Shown piece by piece: positions 45,650 to 55,752 of a DNA stretch of 64,000 nt (position 1 is the stretch's first letter; every line of letters begins with the position of its first letter). Source of the stretch: Microvirga guangxiensis (GTDB lineage Bacteria; Pseudomonadota; Alphaproteobacteria; Rhizobiales; Beijerinckiaceae); contig NZ_FMVJ01000016.1 in the NCBI RefSeq assembly GCF_900102135.1, forward strand, positions 1-64,000, written 5' to 3'. Below the pieces are notes generated by a model, which was given only the letters and a program-made list of their open reading frames with translations, was not told where the DNA came from and made no database searches. The position numbers and the translations under genes are program-made.

Positions 45650-46684
45650 TCAAGGTGTGTGGTCGGAGGCTTTGGGTGACAGCGCATCCACCATGCCGCC
45701 GATCAGGTTGGTGCTTAACAGATGTTCGGTCGTAAGATCGAAGCGCAGCGGCACGAGGGCTGACGGAAGCGCGTCGATCCAATCCTTCATCTGACGCGCG
45801 GCCGCCACCGCTTCATCGCGAGACACGGCTCTGAAGCGCAAAGCCGTGCCGGGACGCATCTGCGCGAAGCGCGCGAGATCGGCGCTGATGATCGTCGCGA
45901 TCTTCGGGTAGCCGCCCGCCGTCTGCCGGTCACGCATGAGCACGATGGGGAGGCCGCTGCCCGGAACCTGGATGTGGCCGTCAACGATGCCGTCGGACAC
46001 GATGTTGAAGCCTTTCGCATGTTCGAGCTGAGGGCCGTTGAGCTGAAAGCCCATGCGGTCGGCCTGGGGGCTGATAGTGAATTCAGCGTTCAGGAACGTG
46101 CAGATTGCGTCTTGCGTGAAGTAATCGTCCTGCGGCCCCATGATCACACGGATGGGGCCGTTTTCTTCGAGAGGGTCGAGCGGCAGATGCATCGGCGCAA
46201 CCTGCTGTGCACCCGGCCCGCAGGGGAGACGATCGCCGGCCTTCACCGGAGCGCCTTTCAGTCCACCGAGACGCGAGCGCGGATGATATGAGAGGCTGCC
46301 CAGTTGCGGCTCGATCAGGAAACCGCCCGCGACCGCGAGATAGGCGAAGGTGCCGGCGCGCGCGTGCCCGACCTTCAGCACATCGCCTTCCCGCAGCACC
46401 ATGGTCGTATTCGGCTCGACGGGCGCATCGTTGATGCTGGCCGTGCAGCCTGCCCCGGCGAGAGCCACACTGATTTCGCCGTCATTGCAGGTGAAGCTGC
46501 CCCCGAGATTCATGAACTCGATGGCAGCCGTTTCCGGCGCATTGCCGACGAGTGCATTGGCCATGGCGAGGCATCGACGATCCATGGCGCCCGATGGCGA
46601 TACGCCGAAGCCCTGATAGCCGATGCGGCCCCAATCCTGCAGGCTCGTCATCGGGCCGCAGCTTTGCACCACAAGGTTGGTCAT
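45650..46684 (-). CDS. pxpC: 5-oxoprolinase subunit C / biotin-dependent carboxyltransferase family (KipA)
   Basis: 344 residues with SCGPMTSLQDWGRIGYQGFGVSPSGAMDRR at the N-terminus (shown in part as QDWGRIGYQGFGVSPSG), typical of PxpC/KipA and of the allophanate hydrolase C-terminal domain. With PxpB and PxpA it hydrolyses 5-oxoproline using ATP. pxpB overlaps it by four bases, but pxpA (LamB/YcsF family) is not adjacent. Confidence 0.9.
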   Translation of the reverse strand: MTNLVVQSCGPMTSLQDWGRIGYQGFGVSPSGAMDRRCLAMANALVGNAPETAAIEFMNLGGSFTCNDGEISVALAGAGCTASINDAPVEPNTTMVLREGDVLKVGHARAGTFAYLAVAGGFLIEPQLGSLSYHPRSRLGGLKGAPVKAGDRLPCGPGAQQVAPMHLPLDPLEENGPIRVIMGPQDDYFTQDAICTFLNAEFTISPQADRMGFQLNGPQLEHAKGFNIVSDGIVDGHIQVPGSGLPIVLMRDRQTAGGYPKIATIISADLARFAQMRPGTALRFRAVSRDEAVAAARQMKDWIDALPSALVPLRFDLTTEHLLSTNLIGGMVDALSPKASDHTP

Positions 46685-47403
46685 GCGCTCACCCGCTCCG
46701 CAACGGGCGCACCGGCAAGGGCGGCCATCTCGAGATCATCCCATCGGGAGGCGTCCATGGGCTCGAACACGATCTCGTCTCCGGCGGCGAACAGGAAGGC
46801 GGGCTCACGCTCCGGCGCATAGCTCAGGACCGGCGTACGCCCCAGAAGATGCCAGCCGCTCGGCATCTCCATGGGCACGATGCCTGCCTGCTCACCGCCG
46901 ATCATGATCGATCCGCTTGGAACCTTCAGGCGCGGCTGCGTGCGCCGCGATGTGGCAATGCGTGGATCGAGGCCGCCGAGATAAGCGAAGCCCGGCAGGA
47001 AGCCGATCATATAGATCCTGTAGACGGCACTCGTATGGATCTCGATGAGCTGAGAGGGCGTCAAGCCATGGAGCTGCGCCACATCTTCCAGGTCGATTCC
47101 ATATTCACCGCCATAGACCACAGGCACGCGCCAGCGTGTGCCGGTTGCGCTTTGCGGCTGAAGATCACGCGTCGCTTCTTCGAGCCGGCGGATGAGAGCC
47201 TCGTAATCCAGCACGGTGGGATCGAATTGCAGGGTCAGCGAGCGGTAGGTGGGAACCGTTTCGATGAGGCCTGCAGGCGGGTTGTCCCGCAGCAGGGCAT
47301 CGAGCGCCAGCACCTTGCCGTTCAGCTCGGGCGCGATCGTGCTCCCGAACTCGACGGTCAAGGCGCTGTCTCCGCAGGGAAGGAAGCGTGGTGTCTGCAC
47401 CAT
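46681..47403 (-). CDS. pxpB: 5-oxoprolinase subunit B (KipI)
   Basis: 240 residues. GDSALTVEFG at the N-terminus, DLEDVAQLHGLTPSQLIEIHTSAVYRIYMIGF, and PGFAYLGGLDPRI followed by PSGSIMIGGEQAGIVPMEMPSGWHLLGRTP, all shown here in pieces, are family hallmarks. ATP-dependent cleavage of 5-oxoproline to glutamate with PxpC. First gene of a two-gene leftward unit; the 220 bases upstream separate it from the divergent 3-hydroxybutyrate dehydrogenase gene. Confidence 0.9.
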   Translation of the reverse strand: MVQTPRFLPCGDSALTVEFGSTIAPELNGKVLALDALLRDNPPAGLIETVPTYRSLTLQFDPTVLDYEALIRRLEEATRDLQPQSATGTRWRVPVVYGGEYGIDLEDVAQLHGLTPSQLIEIHTSAVYRIYMIGFLPGFAYLGGLDPRIATSRRTQPRLKVPSGSIMIGGEQAGIVPMEMPSGWHLLGRTPVLSYAPEREPAFLFAAGDEIVFEPMDASRWDDLEMAALAGAPVAERVSA

Positions 47404-47623
47404 TCACCCATTCAATCGTTGCTGCCGATCTGTCTCACATTGGCAAGGGGGCGACAATGGCAAGAACTGCCCTAAAGTCATGCGCAGGGAGCAGGTGAGG
47501 GTAGCTCCCGCCGGGAGTTCCGGCATTCTCCTTTTTGCTAGGCTCAACCCGGCTTTCCCCTTTGTGCTATGTCAGACTTTCCTTGAGAGCCCTGGGGTCC
47601 GAGCGGCCCGTGCGGAGTAGATC

Positions 47624-48409
47624 ATGACCTTGAAATCCAAGAACGCCGTCATCACCGGCTCCACCAGCGGAATCGGCCTCGCCATCGCCCGGGCGCTTGC
47701 CAAGGAAGGCGCGAACGTGGTCATCAACGGCCTCGGCGATGCGGCCGAGATCGAGAAGACCCGCGCCGCCATCGAAAGCGAATTCGGCGTAAAAGCAATT
47801 TATTCGCCGGCCAACATGCTGAAGGGCGATGAGATTGCCGACATGATCCATGAGGCCGAGAAGTCGCTCGGCAGCGTCGATATTCTCGTCAACAACGCCG
47901 GCATTCAGTTCGTCTCTCCGGTGGAAGAGTTTCCGGTCGAGAAGTGGGATCAGATCATCGCGATCAATCTCTCCTCGGCCTTCCACGCCATTCGCACTGC
48001 GGTTCCTGGCATGAAGGCCCGCAAATGGGGCCGCATCATCAACACGGCCTCCGCGCACTCCCTTGTGGCCTCGCCGTTCAAATCGGCCTACGTGGCCGCC
48101 AAGCACGGTATCGCAGGCCTCACCAAGACCGTGGCGCTGGAAGTGGCGACACATGGCGTCACGGTGAACTGCATCAGCCCCGGCTATGTCTGGACGCCGC
48201 TGGTCGAGAACCAGATCCCCGACACCATGAAGGCCCGCGGCCTCTCCAAGGAGCAGGTGATCAACGACGTTCTGCTGGAGGCGCAGCCCACCAAGCAATT
48301 CGTGACCGTGGATCAGGTGGCGGCGCTGGCGGTGTTCCTCTGCTCCGATGCGGCAAGCCAGATGACCGGCACGAACCTCTCCATGGATGGAGGCTGGGTC
48401 GCGAAGTAA
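47624..48409 (+). CDS. bdhA: D-3-hydroxybutyrate dehydrogenase
   Basis: 261-residue classical SDR. Cofactor loop TGSTSGIGLAIA, NNAG, catalytic Ser in INTASAHSLVAS and YVAAKHG (YxxxK), with the C-terminal MTGTNLSMDGGWVAK typical of bacterial 3-hydroxybutyrate dehydrogenases that oxidise the monomer of poly-3-hydroxybutyrate to acetoacetate. Ribosome-binding GCGGAG precedes the ATG. A REP-like repeat follows the stop. Confidence 0.9.
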   Translation: MTLKSKNAVITGSTSGIGLAIARALAKEGANVVINGLGDAAEIEKTRAAIESEFGVKAIYSPANMLKGDEIADMIHEAEKSLGSVDILVNNAGIQFVSPVEEFPVEKWDQIIAINLSSAFHAIRTAVPGMKARKWGRIINTASAHSLVASPFKSAYVAAKHGIAGLTKTVALEVATHGVTVNCISPGYVWTPLVENQIPDTMKARGLSKEQVINDVLLEAQPTKQFVTVDQVAALAVFLCSDAASQMTGTNLSMDGGWVAK

Positions 48410-48422
48410 CGTGGGTGAGCGT

Positions 48423-48456
48423 CATCCCGGACGAAGCGAAGCGCAGATCCGGGATG
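48423..48456. repeat. REP-like palindromic intergenic element
   Basis: CATCCCGGA (48423-48431) and TCCGGGATG (48448-48456) are perfect inverted copies around a 16-base GAAGCGAAGC-type centre. Elements with this CCCGGA-GAAGCG-TCCGGG layout are scattered between genes in many Hyphomicrobiales genomes. It sits between the convergent bdhA and pip stops and may stop transcription from both sides. Only copy I noticed in the window. Confidence 0.7.
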
Positions 48457-48460
48457 AAGA

Positions 48461-49459
<999 letters not shown>

Positions 49460-49572
49460 TCACCTCCGAAGGGTTCATGGGCCAGTTTTAAGACCCCCTA
49501 GCGTGTCGTTGCACTGTCATATAACTTTGCAACTGGGGAACAGGGTAATAGCCCGTCCACATGGAGGAAGAA

Positions 49573-50646
49573 ATGTTGACCAAGCGCGCCAGCCTGAAGC
49601 TGGCTACGGCTTTCGCCGCTCTGATGATCGCTGGATCGGCTCATGCCGCCGAGAAGCTCCGGCTCCTGACCTGGTCGGGTTATGCACCGGCAGACGTGAT
49701 CGAGCAGTTCAAGAAGGAAACCGGCATCGAGGTGGAGGTCACGACCTCCAACAATGAGGAGATCATCTCCAAGCTGCGCGCGACGCAGGGCGCAGGCTTC
49801 GATATCGTGCAGCCGAGCCAGGACCGCATCGCAGGCCCGCAGACGGAGTTCGGCATCTACAAGCCGCTCGATCTCTCCAAGATCAAATCCGACCAGTTCA
49901 TCGCCTCCATGCTGGAAGCGACCAAGAAGAACACCAGTGTCGACGGCAAGGTCTACGGCGTTCCCCACATCTGGGGCACAGACGGTCTTGTGGTGAACAC
50001 GAAGGCTGCTCCCAAGGTCGCTGATTACAACGATCTCTGCGATCCGTCGCTCGCGGGCAAGACCAGCTTCCGCGCCAAGCGTCCCGCGTTGATCGCGTTC
50101 GCCTTCGCCAACGGCATGGACCCCTTCGCCGCCTATGGTGATGCGAAGGCTTATGCCGCCCTGATGGAGAAGGTCGGCGCCAAGCTCGCGGAGTGCAAGA
50201 AGAACGTGAAGTTCTTCTGGGAAGGGTCTGACCAGCTTCTCAACGCCGTGCGCTCGGGTGAGATCGTCGCCGCCATGGCATGGGATACGGGCGGCTGGAA
50301 GCTCAATGCCGAGAATGCCGACATGAAGTTCATCGCGCCGAAGTCGGGCGCTCTAGGCTGGGTCGACACCTTCGCGATCCCCGCCAAGGGCCGCAACGAC
50401 GACGCCGCCTACAAGTGGATCAACTTCAACATGCGTCCCGAGATCGCTGCGAAGGTCGCCGCCGCTGCCGGCAACTTCACGGCTTCCAACGGCGCCGACA
50501 AGCTCATGCAGGGCAAGCTGAAGGACCAGTTCGCCGAGAGCTTCCCGAAAGCCGCCATCGACAACATCAAGTGGTATCCGGCCGTGCCCGCTGGCCTCGA
50601 AGAAATCGAGGGCAAGGTTCTCGACCGCCTGAAGGCCGGTTCGTAA
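49573..50646 (+). CDS. Polyamine-type ABC transporter substrate-binding protein (PotF/PotD family)
   Basis: 357 residues. Cleavable signal peptide (about 1-25, ending SAHA), then EKLRLLTWSGYAPADVIEQFKKETGIEVEV (given as LRLLTWSGYAP), typical of spermidine/putrescine-binding proteins. I chose the ATG at 49573 because GGAGGA sits seven bases before it; an ATG at 49561 precedes that site. First gene of a four-gene rightward transporter operon. Ligand not certain: relatives bind putrescine, spermidine or other small cations. Confidence 0.88.
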   Translation: MLTKRASLKLATAFAALMIAGSAHAAEKLRLLTWSGYAPADVIEQFKKETGIEVEVTTSNNEEIISKLRATQGAGFDIVQPSQDRIAGPQTEFGIYKPLDLSKIKSDQFIASMLEATKKNTSVDGKVYGVPHIWGTDGLVVNTKAAPKVADYNDLCDPSLAGKTSFRAKRPALIAFAFANGMDPFAAYGDAKAYAALMEKVGAKLAECKKNVKFFWEGSDQLLNAVRSGEIVAAMAWDTGGWKLNAENADMKFIAPKSGALGWVDTFAIPAKGRNDDAAYKWINFNMRPEIAAKVAAAAGNFTASNGADKLMQGKLKDQFAESFPKAAIDNIKWYPAVPAGLEEIEGKVLDRLKAGS

Positions 50647-50712
50647 TCATCCACTCTGTTTGACGACCATCCCCCGGCTTGTCCGGGGGATGGCTATTTC
50701 TGGCGCACGTCC

Positions 50713-51798
50713 ATGGCACATTCCACCGATCTCGATCTCGTCAACGTCATCAAGCGTTTCGGCTCCCATGCAGCCGTCAACGATGTGAGCTTCAGCGTCG
50801 CTCCCGGCGAGTTCTTCTCCATTCTCGGACCATCCGGCTGCGGCAAGACCACATTGATGCGCATGATCGCGGGTTTCGAGAACCCAACCTCCGGCGACAT
50901 CCGCATCCGCGGGAAGTCGATGATCGGCGTTCCGGCCAACAAGCGTCCGGTGAACATGGTGTTCCAGAGCCTTGCGCTCTTTCCCATGATGAGCGTGGGC
51001 GAGAATGTCGCTTACGGTCTCACCTGCCGCGACGTGTCTCGCGCGGAAGCAGAAGAACGTGCCAGCCGCATGCTGGAGCGCGTGGGTCTCAAAGGTTTCG
51101 GCGAGCGGCGCGTGACGGCCCTCTCCGGCGGCCAGCGCCAGCGCGTGGCGATTGCACGATGCCTTGTTCTCGAGCCGACGCTCGTGCTCCTGGATGAGCC
51201 GCTCGGCGCGCTCGACCTCAAATTGCGCGAGCATATGAAGATCGAGCTGAAGCAGCTGCAATCCACCTTCAACACGACATTCGCCTACATCACGCACGAC
51301 CAGTCGGAAGCGCTCGTCATGTCCGACCGCATCGCGGTGATGAACCAGGGCAAATTCGAGCAGGTGGGCAGCCCCCGCGAGCTTTATCACAACCCTGCAA
51401 CGCCTTTTGTCGCGAGCTTCGTCGGAGAGACGAACAAGTGGCAGGGCGAAGCGGCTGCAGCGGCCAACGGCGCCATTTCCGTGCGTTTGCCCTCTGGCAC
51501 GGTGGTGCAAGGGCAGGGCAAGGTCGCGGACAAAGCCTCACTCGCTTTCGTGCGTCCGGAGGCCGTTGCTTTGGCGCAGGACGCCTCGGTGCTGAGCAGC
51601 CTGCCGAACCGTTTCGAGGGCCGCGTCTCGGCGGTTCTGTTCGATGGTGCGAATTCGAGCCTGCTGATCGACACTGCGGGTTTCGATCAGCCCGTCCGCG
51701 CGGTGCTGCCGCAAGCGGGGCCGCTCGCCGGCATCCAGGTTGGCGCGCCGATCCATGTGGGCTGGACGGCGGATGCCATGAAGGTGTTCGCCGCATGA
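50713..51798 (+). CDS. potA: Polyamine-type ABC transporter ATP-binding protein
   Basis: 361 residues. ATPase domain with Walker A GPSGCGKTTLM, LSGGQRQRVAIARCL and Walker B LLDEPLGALDLKLR, then a C-terminal TOBE regulatory domain from about residue 270. Energises the import complex with the two permeases that follow. The stop overlaps the next start (ATGA). Confidence 0.92.
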   Translation: MAHSTDLDLVNVIKRFGSHAAVNDVSFSVAPGEFFSILGPSGCGKTTLMRMIAGFENPTSGDIRIRGKSMIGVPANKRPVNMVFQSLALFPMMSVGENVAYGLTCRDVSRAEAEERASRMLERVGLKGFGERRVTALSGGQRQRVAIARCLVLEPTLVLLDEPLGALDLKLREHMKIELKQLQSTFNTTFAYITHDQSEALVMSDRIAVMNQGKFEQVGSPRELYHNPATPFVASFVGETNKWQGEAAAAANGAISVRLPSGTVVQGQGKVADKASLAFVRPEAVALAQDASVLSSLPNRFEGRVSAVLFDGANSSLLIDTAGFDQPVRAVLPQAGPLAGIQVGAPIHVGWTADAMKVFAA

Positions 51799-52664
51799 GC
51801 CAGAAACCGGCCCGGAGCCTCACGCTCTTCCTTCTCCTGGCGCCGGCCGTCCTGTGGCTGGGCCTTCTCATCGTGCTGCCTCATGTGGAGATTCTCGTCC
51901 TCTCCTTCAGCGAGCGCGTGGCCCCGCGCGTCTATGCGTTCGGGTTCGGCAATTATCTCGAGTTCTTCACTGAGCCGCTCTATTGGCGCACTTTCGCGCG
52001 CACGGCGATCATGTCGATCATCGTAACCGCGCTTACCCTCGTTCTTGCCTTTCCCATCGCGCTCTACATCGCTCGTGTGGCGCAAGGTCGCCTGAAAGCG
52101 ATGCTGCTGCTGCTTTGCCTGCTCCCGTTCTGGGTGTCGGAGCTCGTCCGCACGCTGGGCTGGATGATCCTGCTGCGCGAAACCGGCATCATCTCTTACA
52201 CGTTGCGCGCCATCGGCCTCGCCGATCAGCCGGTGGAACTGCTCTACAACGATGGCGCAGTGATCCTGGGCCTCGTCTATGGCGGCCTGCTCTTCATGAT
52301 CGTGCCGCTCGCCAATGCGTTGGAGAGCCTTGAGCCCTCGGTGGTGGAGGCAGGGTTCGATCTCGGCGGCAGCCGCTGGACGGTTCTGCGCCGCATCGTC
52401 ATTCCTCATGCGATGCCCGGCATCGTTGCCGGATCGATCATCGTGTTCATGCTCACCGTCGGCAACTTCGCGACGCCGGTACTGCTCGGCGGCAAGAATG
52501 GATTGTGGTTCACGGAGCAGATCTACGCGCAGTTCATCACGCGCTTCAACTGGCCCCAGGGAGCAGCCTTCGGCATGCTCCTTCTCATGCTGTCCTCCGC
52601 TATCGTCTGGGCGGGCCTGCGCCTCACCGGACAGAGCCTCGGCACCACCTTGAAGCAGGCCTGA
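51795..52664 (+). CDS. potB: Polyamine-type ABC transporter permease (PotB-like)
   Basis: 289 residues, about six membrane helices. The EAA loop that docks on the ATPase reads EAGFDLGGSRWTVLRRIVIP. The ATG at 51795 overlaps the potA stop. An open frame extending upstream to 51438 is only read-through inside potA. Confidence 0.92.
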   Translation: MSQKPARSLTLFLLLAPAVLWLGLLIVLPHVEILVLSFSERVAPRVYAFGFGNYLEFFTEPLYWRTFARTAIMSIIVTALTLVLAFPIALYIARVAQGRLKAMLLLLCLLPFWVSELVRTLGWMILLRETGIISYTLRAIGLADQPVELLYNDGAVILGLVYGGLLFMIVPLANALESLEPSVVEAGFDLGGSRWTVLRRIVIPHAMPGIVAGSIIVFMLTVGNFATPVLLGGKNGLWFTEQIYAQFITRFNWPQGAAFGMLLLMLSSAIVWAGLRLTGQSLGTTLKQA

Positions 52665-52668
52665 CGCC

Positions 52669-53508
52669 ATGAACCGCCCGTCTCTCTCCTGGAAGCTCTA
52701 TATCGCGGCGTTCTATATCTTCCTGTTCGCGCCGCTCCTGGTCGTTGCGATCTTCGCTTTCAACGCGAGCCCGTTCCCATCGCCCCCGTGGCGCGGGTTT
52801 ACGCTCGAATGGTTCACTGGCACTGGCACGGCGGTGGGTAAGCCCGGCGTATTGGTGGATCCGATCTGGCTCGACACCATCGCCAACAGCTTCAAGGTGG
52901 CGATCCCAGTGGCGCTGCTTGCGGTGCTCATCGGCACGGTGAATGCCTGGGTGCTGGAGCGCGCCGAATTTCCCGGCAAGACATTCCTGTCCATGATGAT
53001 GCTCTGGCCGCTCGTCATTCCGGGCGTGGTGCTCGGCATCTCGATCCTCGCCTTTTTCTCGCGCGTGGCGAACGGACTGGAGGAGTGGCTTCAGACCGAT
53101 CTCGATTTCCTGCGTCCCGGATTGTCCCTCGTGGTGCTCGGCCAGCTCTCGTTCATCCTGACGATCTCCACGCTCATCATCGCCGCGCGCCTGCGCAAAT
53201 TCGACCGGTCGCTGGAAGAGGCTGCCTTCGATCTCGGCGCCAGCCGCGTGCGGGTGCTGCGCACGATCACGCTGCCCTTTTTGAGGCCCGCGCTCATTGG
53301 CGCTGGCCTCGTGGCGTTGCTGATGTCGTTCGAGAATTTCAACACGACCCTGATGCTCGTGGGCTCCGAGGCGCCGCTGCCGATCACCATGTATGGCCAG
53401 ATGCGCGAGGGCGCATCACCGGCGATTAATGCGGTGAGCCTGCTGCTGATGCTGGGTGTGGGCGGGATCGCGAGCGTCTTCGCGCTGACGTCTAAGGCGG
53501 AGCGTTAA
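52669..53508 (+). CDS. potC: Polyamine-type ABC transporter permease (PotC-like)
   Basis: 279 residues, about six membrane helices, with EAA loop EAAFDLGASRVRVLRTITLP and the N-terminal YIAAFYIFLFAPLLVVAIFAFN pattern (first helix). Starts four bases after potB. It ends at a long hairpin shared with the convergent hypothetical gene. Confidence 0.92.
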   Translation: MNRPSLSWKLYIAAFYIFLFAPLLVVAIFAFNASPFPSPPWRGFTLEWFTGTGTAVGKPGVLVDPIWLDTIANSFKVAIPVALLAVLIGTVNAWVLERAEFPGKTFLSMMMLWPLVIPGVVLGISILAFFSRVANGLEEWLQTDLDFLRPGLSLVVLGQLSFILTISTLIIAARLRKFDRSLEEAAFDLGASRVRVLRTITLPFLRPALIGAGLVALLMSFENFNTTLMLVGSEAPLPITMYGQMREGASPAINAVSLLLMLGVGGIASVFALTSKAER

Positions 53509-53545
53509 CGAGCGCGGAAACTCTCAGTGAGATTTTAGCGCTCGT
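53508..53545. terminator. Long hairpin at the potC / hypothetical gene convergence
   Basis: ACGAGCGC (53508-53515) and GCGCTCGT (53538-53545) are perfect inverted copies around a 22-base loop that can itself pair (CTC/GAG). The right arm lies in the last codons of the convergent hypothetical gene. No clear T-run, so termination is only plausible. Confidence 0.35.
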
Positions 53546-53855
53546 CGGCCTTATAGGCCACGCACGTATCCGTAAACGTGTAAGTCATCGTGACGGTTTG
53601 AAGCGACTGTACAAACGTCAAAACGATATGCCCTCTGCGTCCTGTCGATGGCATATTCGTTTTGAACTCGACGCTGTTCTCGGTCCATTTGACGTCCCAG
53701 ATCAGAAACTCTTCGCCGTCAAGGAAATCGCAGCCTTTTACACTCAACCCGCTAGGGACCACAGAGACTGTGTATTCTGAGCGCCCATCATCTTCTTCCG
53801 TGCGCCATCGGCCAACCAAAGGATGCCGGCTTAGGAGGGGAGTTACGTTGCCCAT
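53535..53855 (-). CDS. Hypothetical protein, lipocalin-like size
   Basis: 106 residues, soluble, no signal peptide, rich in beta-strand residues, starting near HPLVGRWRTEEDDG and ending TDTCVAYKADER. The opening LVGRWR and alternating strands resemble small lipocalin-like or DUF-type beta barrels, but I do not recognise the family. It lies 15 bases downstream of the dipeptidase gene and could be the last cistron of the dipeptide operon. Confidence 0.6.
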   Translation of the reverse strand: MGNVTPLLSRHPLVGRWRTEEDDGRSEYTVSVVPSGLSVKGCDFLDGEEFLIWDVKWTENSVEFKTNMPSTGRRGHIVLTFVQSLQTVTMTYTFTDTCVAYKADER

Positions 53856-53870
53856 GAGCCTCGTATGTCC

Positions 53871-54938
53871 TCAGCGTCCCCACGTCCTCTCGAGAACGTT
53901 GATCCAGTTCTCGTAGCAGAGCTTGCGCAGGGTCGCCTCATCGTAGCCATGTCTGCGCATGGCATCCACGAGGCGCGGCAGGCCGCGCGCGTCGCCGATC
54001 TCGGCGGGAATGGTGGCGCCGTCGAAGTCTGAGCCGAAGCCCACACCGTCCACACCCACATGCTCGATCAGGTGGTCCATGTGGCGGATCATCTCTTCCA
54101 GGGGCGTGTCGTCGCTTCGCATCCCATCGGGGCGGATGAACGAGGTGGCGAAGTTCACGCCCACCATGCCACGGCTTTCGCGGATGGCGGCAAGCTGCTT
54201 GTCGGTCAGGTTGCGCGAATGCGGGCACACCACATGGGCGTTGGAGTGGGTTGCGACGAGAGGCGCATCCGTCAGCTTGGCGACGTCCCAGAAGCCCTTC
54301 TCGTTCAGGTGCGAAAGGTCGACCATGATCTTCAGGCGGTTGCAGGTCTTCACCAACTCGCGCCCACGGTCGGTGAGGCCGGGGCCCGTATCCGGTGTCG
54401 AGGGATAGCGGAAGGGCACGCCGTGGCCGAAGATGTTGGGACGGCTCCAGACGGGACCGATGGAACGCAGGCCGCTCTCGTAGAGCACGTCCAGCATGTG
54501 AAGATCGGGATCGATGCCTTCCGCCCCTTCGATGTGAAGGATGGCTGCGAGCTTGCCGTGGTCCAGGCAGTGACGGATGTCGGATGCCGAACGGCAGATC
54601 TTCACCTCGCCGTTCGAGGCGCGCTCGATGCGGATGAGGATCGAAGCCATATGCACCGTCACCTTCTGGCTTGGTGCAAGATCCAGCATAGGCGGAAGCG
54701 GCACGTCGTATTCCGGGCGGGCCATGAGCGCATCGATATCGATGCCCATTTCCTCCGAGGACACGTAGACGGCGAAGAATCCACCGAACATGCCGCCTTG
54801 CTTCATGCGGGGCCAATCGAGATGGCCGATATTGTCGCCTTCGAGAAAGGCTTTCTCCGGCTGGATCTTTCCGCGCATGAGGCGCAGCAGAACGTCATTG
54901 TGTCCGTCGAAAACAGGCATCGGAGAAGAGCGCGACAT
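53871..54938 (-). CDS. Membrane dipeptidase family (M19, renal dipeptidase-like)
   Basis: 355-residue zinc peptidase. The metal site starts with FDGHND at the N-terminus, IEGAEGID contributes the bridging acid, and VDLSHL and ATHSNAH carry further ligands; GSDFDG is near the C-terminus. Bacterial M19 enzymes split dipeptides, often with a D-residue at the C-terminal side. Despite the family name there is no signal peptide or anchor, so it acts in the cytoplasm on peptides brought in by the adjacent ABC importer, 44 bases upstream. Confidence 0.93.
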   Translation of the reverse strand: MSRSSPMPVFDGHNDVLLRLMRGKIQPEKAFLEGDNIGHLDWPRMKQGGMFGGFFAVYVSSEEMGIDIDALMARPEYDVPLPPMLDLAPSQKVTVHMASILIRIERASNGEVKICRSASDIRHCLDHGKLAAILHIEGAEGIDPDLHMLDVLYESGLRSIGPVWSRPNIFGHGVPFRYPSTPDTGPGLTDRGRELVKTCNRLKIMVDLSHLNEKGFWDVAKLTDAPLVATHSNAHVVCPHSRNLTDKQLAAIRESRGMVGVNFATSFIRPDGMRSDDTPLEEMIRHMDHLIEHVGVDGVGFGSDFDGATIPAEIGDARGLPRLVDAMRRHGYDEATLRKLCYENWINVLERTWGR

Positions 54939-54982
54939 GGTTTTTCAGCCAGTTCAATAGAGCAGGAATGTCAGCCGCAGCC

Positions 54983-55750
54983 TTACGCTGCAGCGGACGA
55001 GGAGTTGCGGGTGAAGCCCTGGCTCGCCTGAATCAGGGATTGAGTATATTCGTTCGTCGCCAGGCCGGATCGCAGCGCGTCGGATGGGGTTTCCTCCACC
55101 GCCTCGCCGTGGCGCATGACGAGCAGGCGCTCGCAGAGATGCGCCACCACGGCAAGATCGTGGCTCACCAGAATGTAGGTCAGTCCCAGCTGGCGGCGCA
55201 GATCGTCGAGGAGGTTGAGGATTTCCGCCTGCACGGAAGCATCGAGCGCCGAGGTCGGCTCATCGAGCAGCAAAACCTTCGGGCGCAGAATCAGTGCGCG
55301 GGCGATGGCGATGCGCTGACGCTGGCCGCCCGAGAGCTGGTGCGGATAGCGGAAACGGAAGGAGGGGCCGAGGCCGACTTCCTTCAGCGCCTGCAGGATG
55401 CGCGCTTCCGCATCCTTTACGCCATGGATCGCGAGCGGCTCCGAGAGCGTACGGTCCACCGTGTGGCGCGGATGCAGGGAGGCGTAAGGATCCTGGAAGA
55501 CCATCTGCGCCGTGCGGTAGAAGTCCTTGGTCCGCGGCGTGGTCACTTCCTTGCCGTCCACGATCACGCGTCCGCTGGTGATCGGCGCAAGACCGCAGAT
55601 GGCGCGCAGCACTGTCGACTTGCCGGAACCGGATTCACCGACGAGGCCGTAAGCCTCGCCCTGCTTCACGGTGAAGCTCACGTTCTTGACGGCCTCGACC
55701 CTGAGGCGGCCCGTGCCGAAAACGACGTTGAGGTTCTGAATATCGAGCAT
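54983..55750 (-). CDS. dppF: Dipeptide/oligopeptide ABC transporter ATP-binding protein (DppF-like)
   Basis: 255 residues: Walker A GESGSGKSTVLRA, VFQDPYASLHPRHTV (family Q-loop), signature LSGGQRQRIAIARAL, Walker B VLLLDEPTSALD. Start ATG 55750 is two bases after the dppD stop; the open frame upstream is inside dppD. It is shorter than E. coli DppF and the C-terminal peptide-binding cysteine motif is not obvious. Confidence 0.92.
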   Translation of the reverse strand: MLDIQNLNVVFGTGRLRVEAVKNVSFTVKQGEAYGLVGESGSGKSTVLRAICGLAPITSGRVIVDGKEVTTPRTKDFYRTAQMVFQDPYASLHPRHTVDRTLSEPLAIHGVKDAEARILQALKEVGLGPSFRFRYPHQLSGGQRQRIAIARALILRPKVLLLDEPTSALDASVQAEILNLLDDLRRQLGLTYILVSHDLAVVAHLCERLLVMRHGEAVEETPSDALRSGLATNEYTQSLIQASQGFTRNSSSAAA

Positions 55751-55752
55751 GG

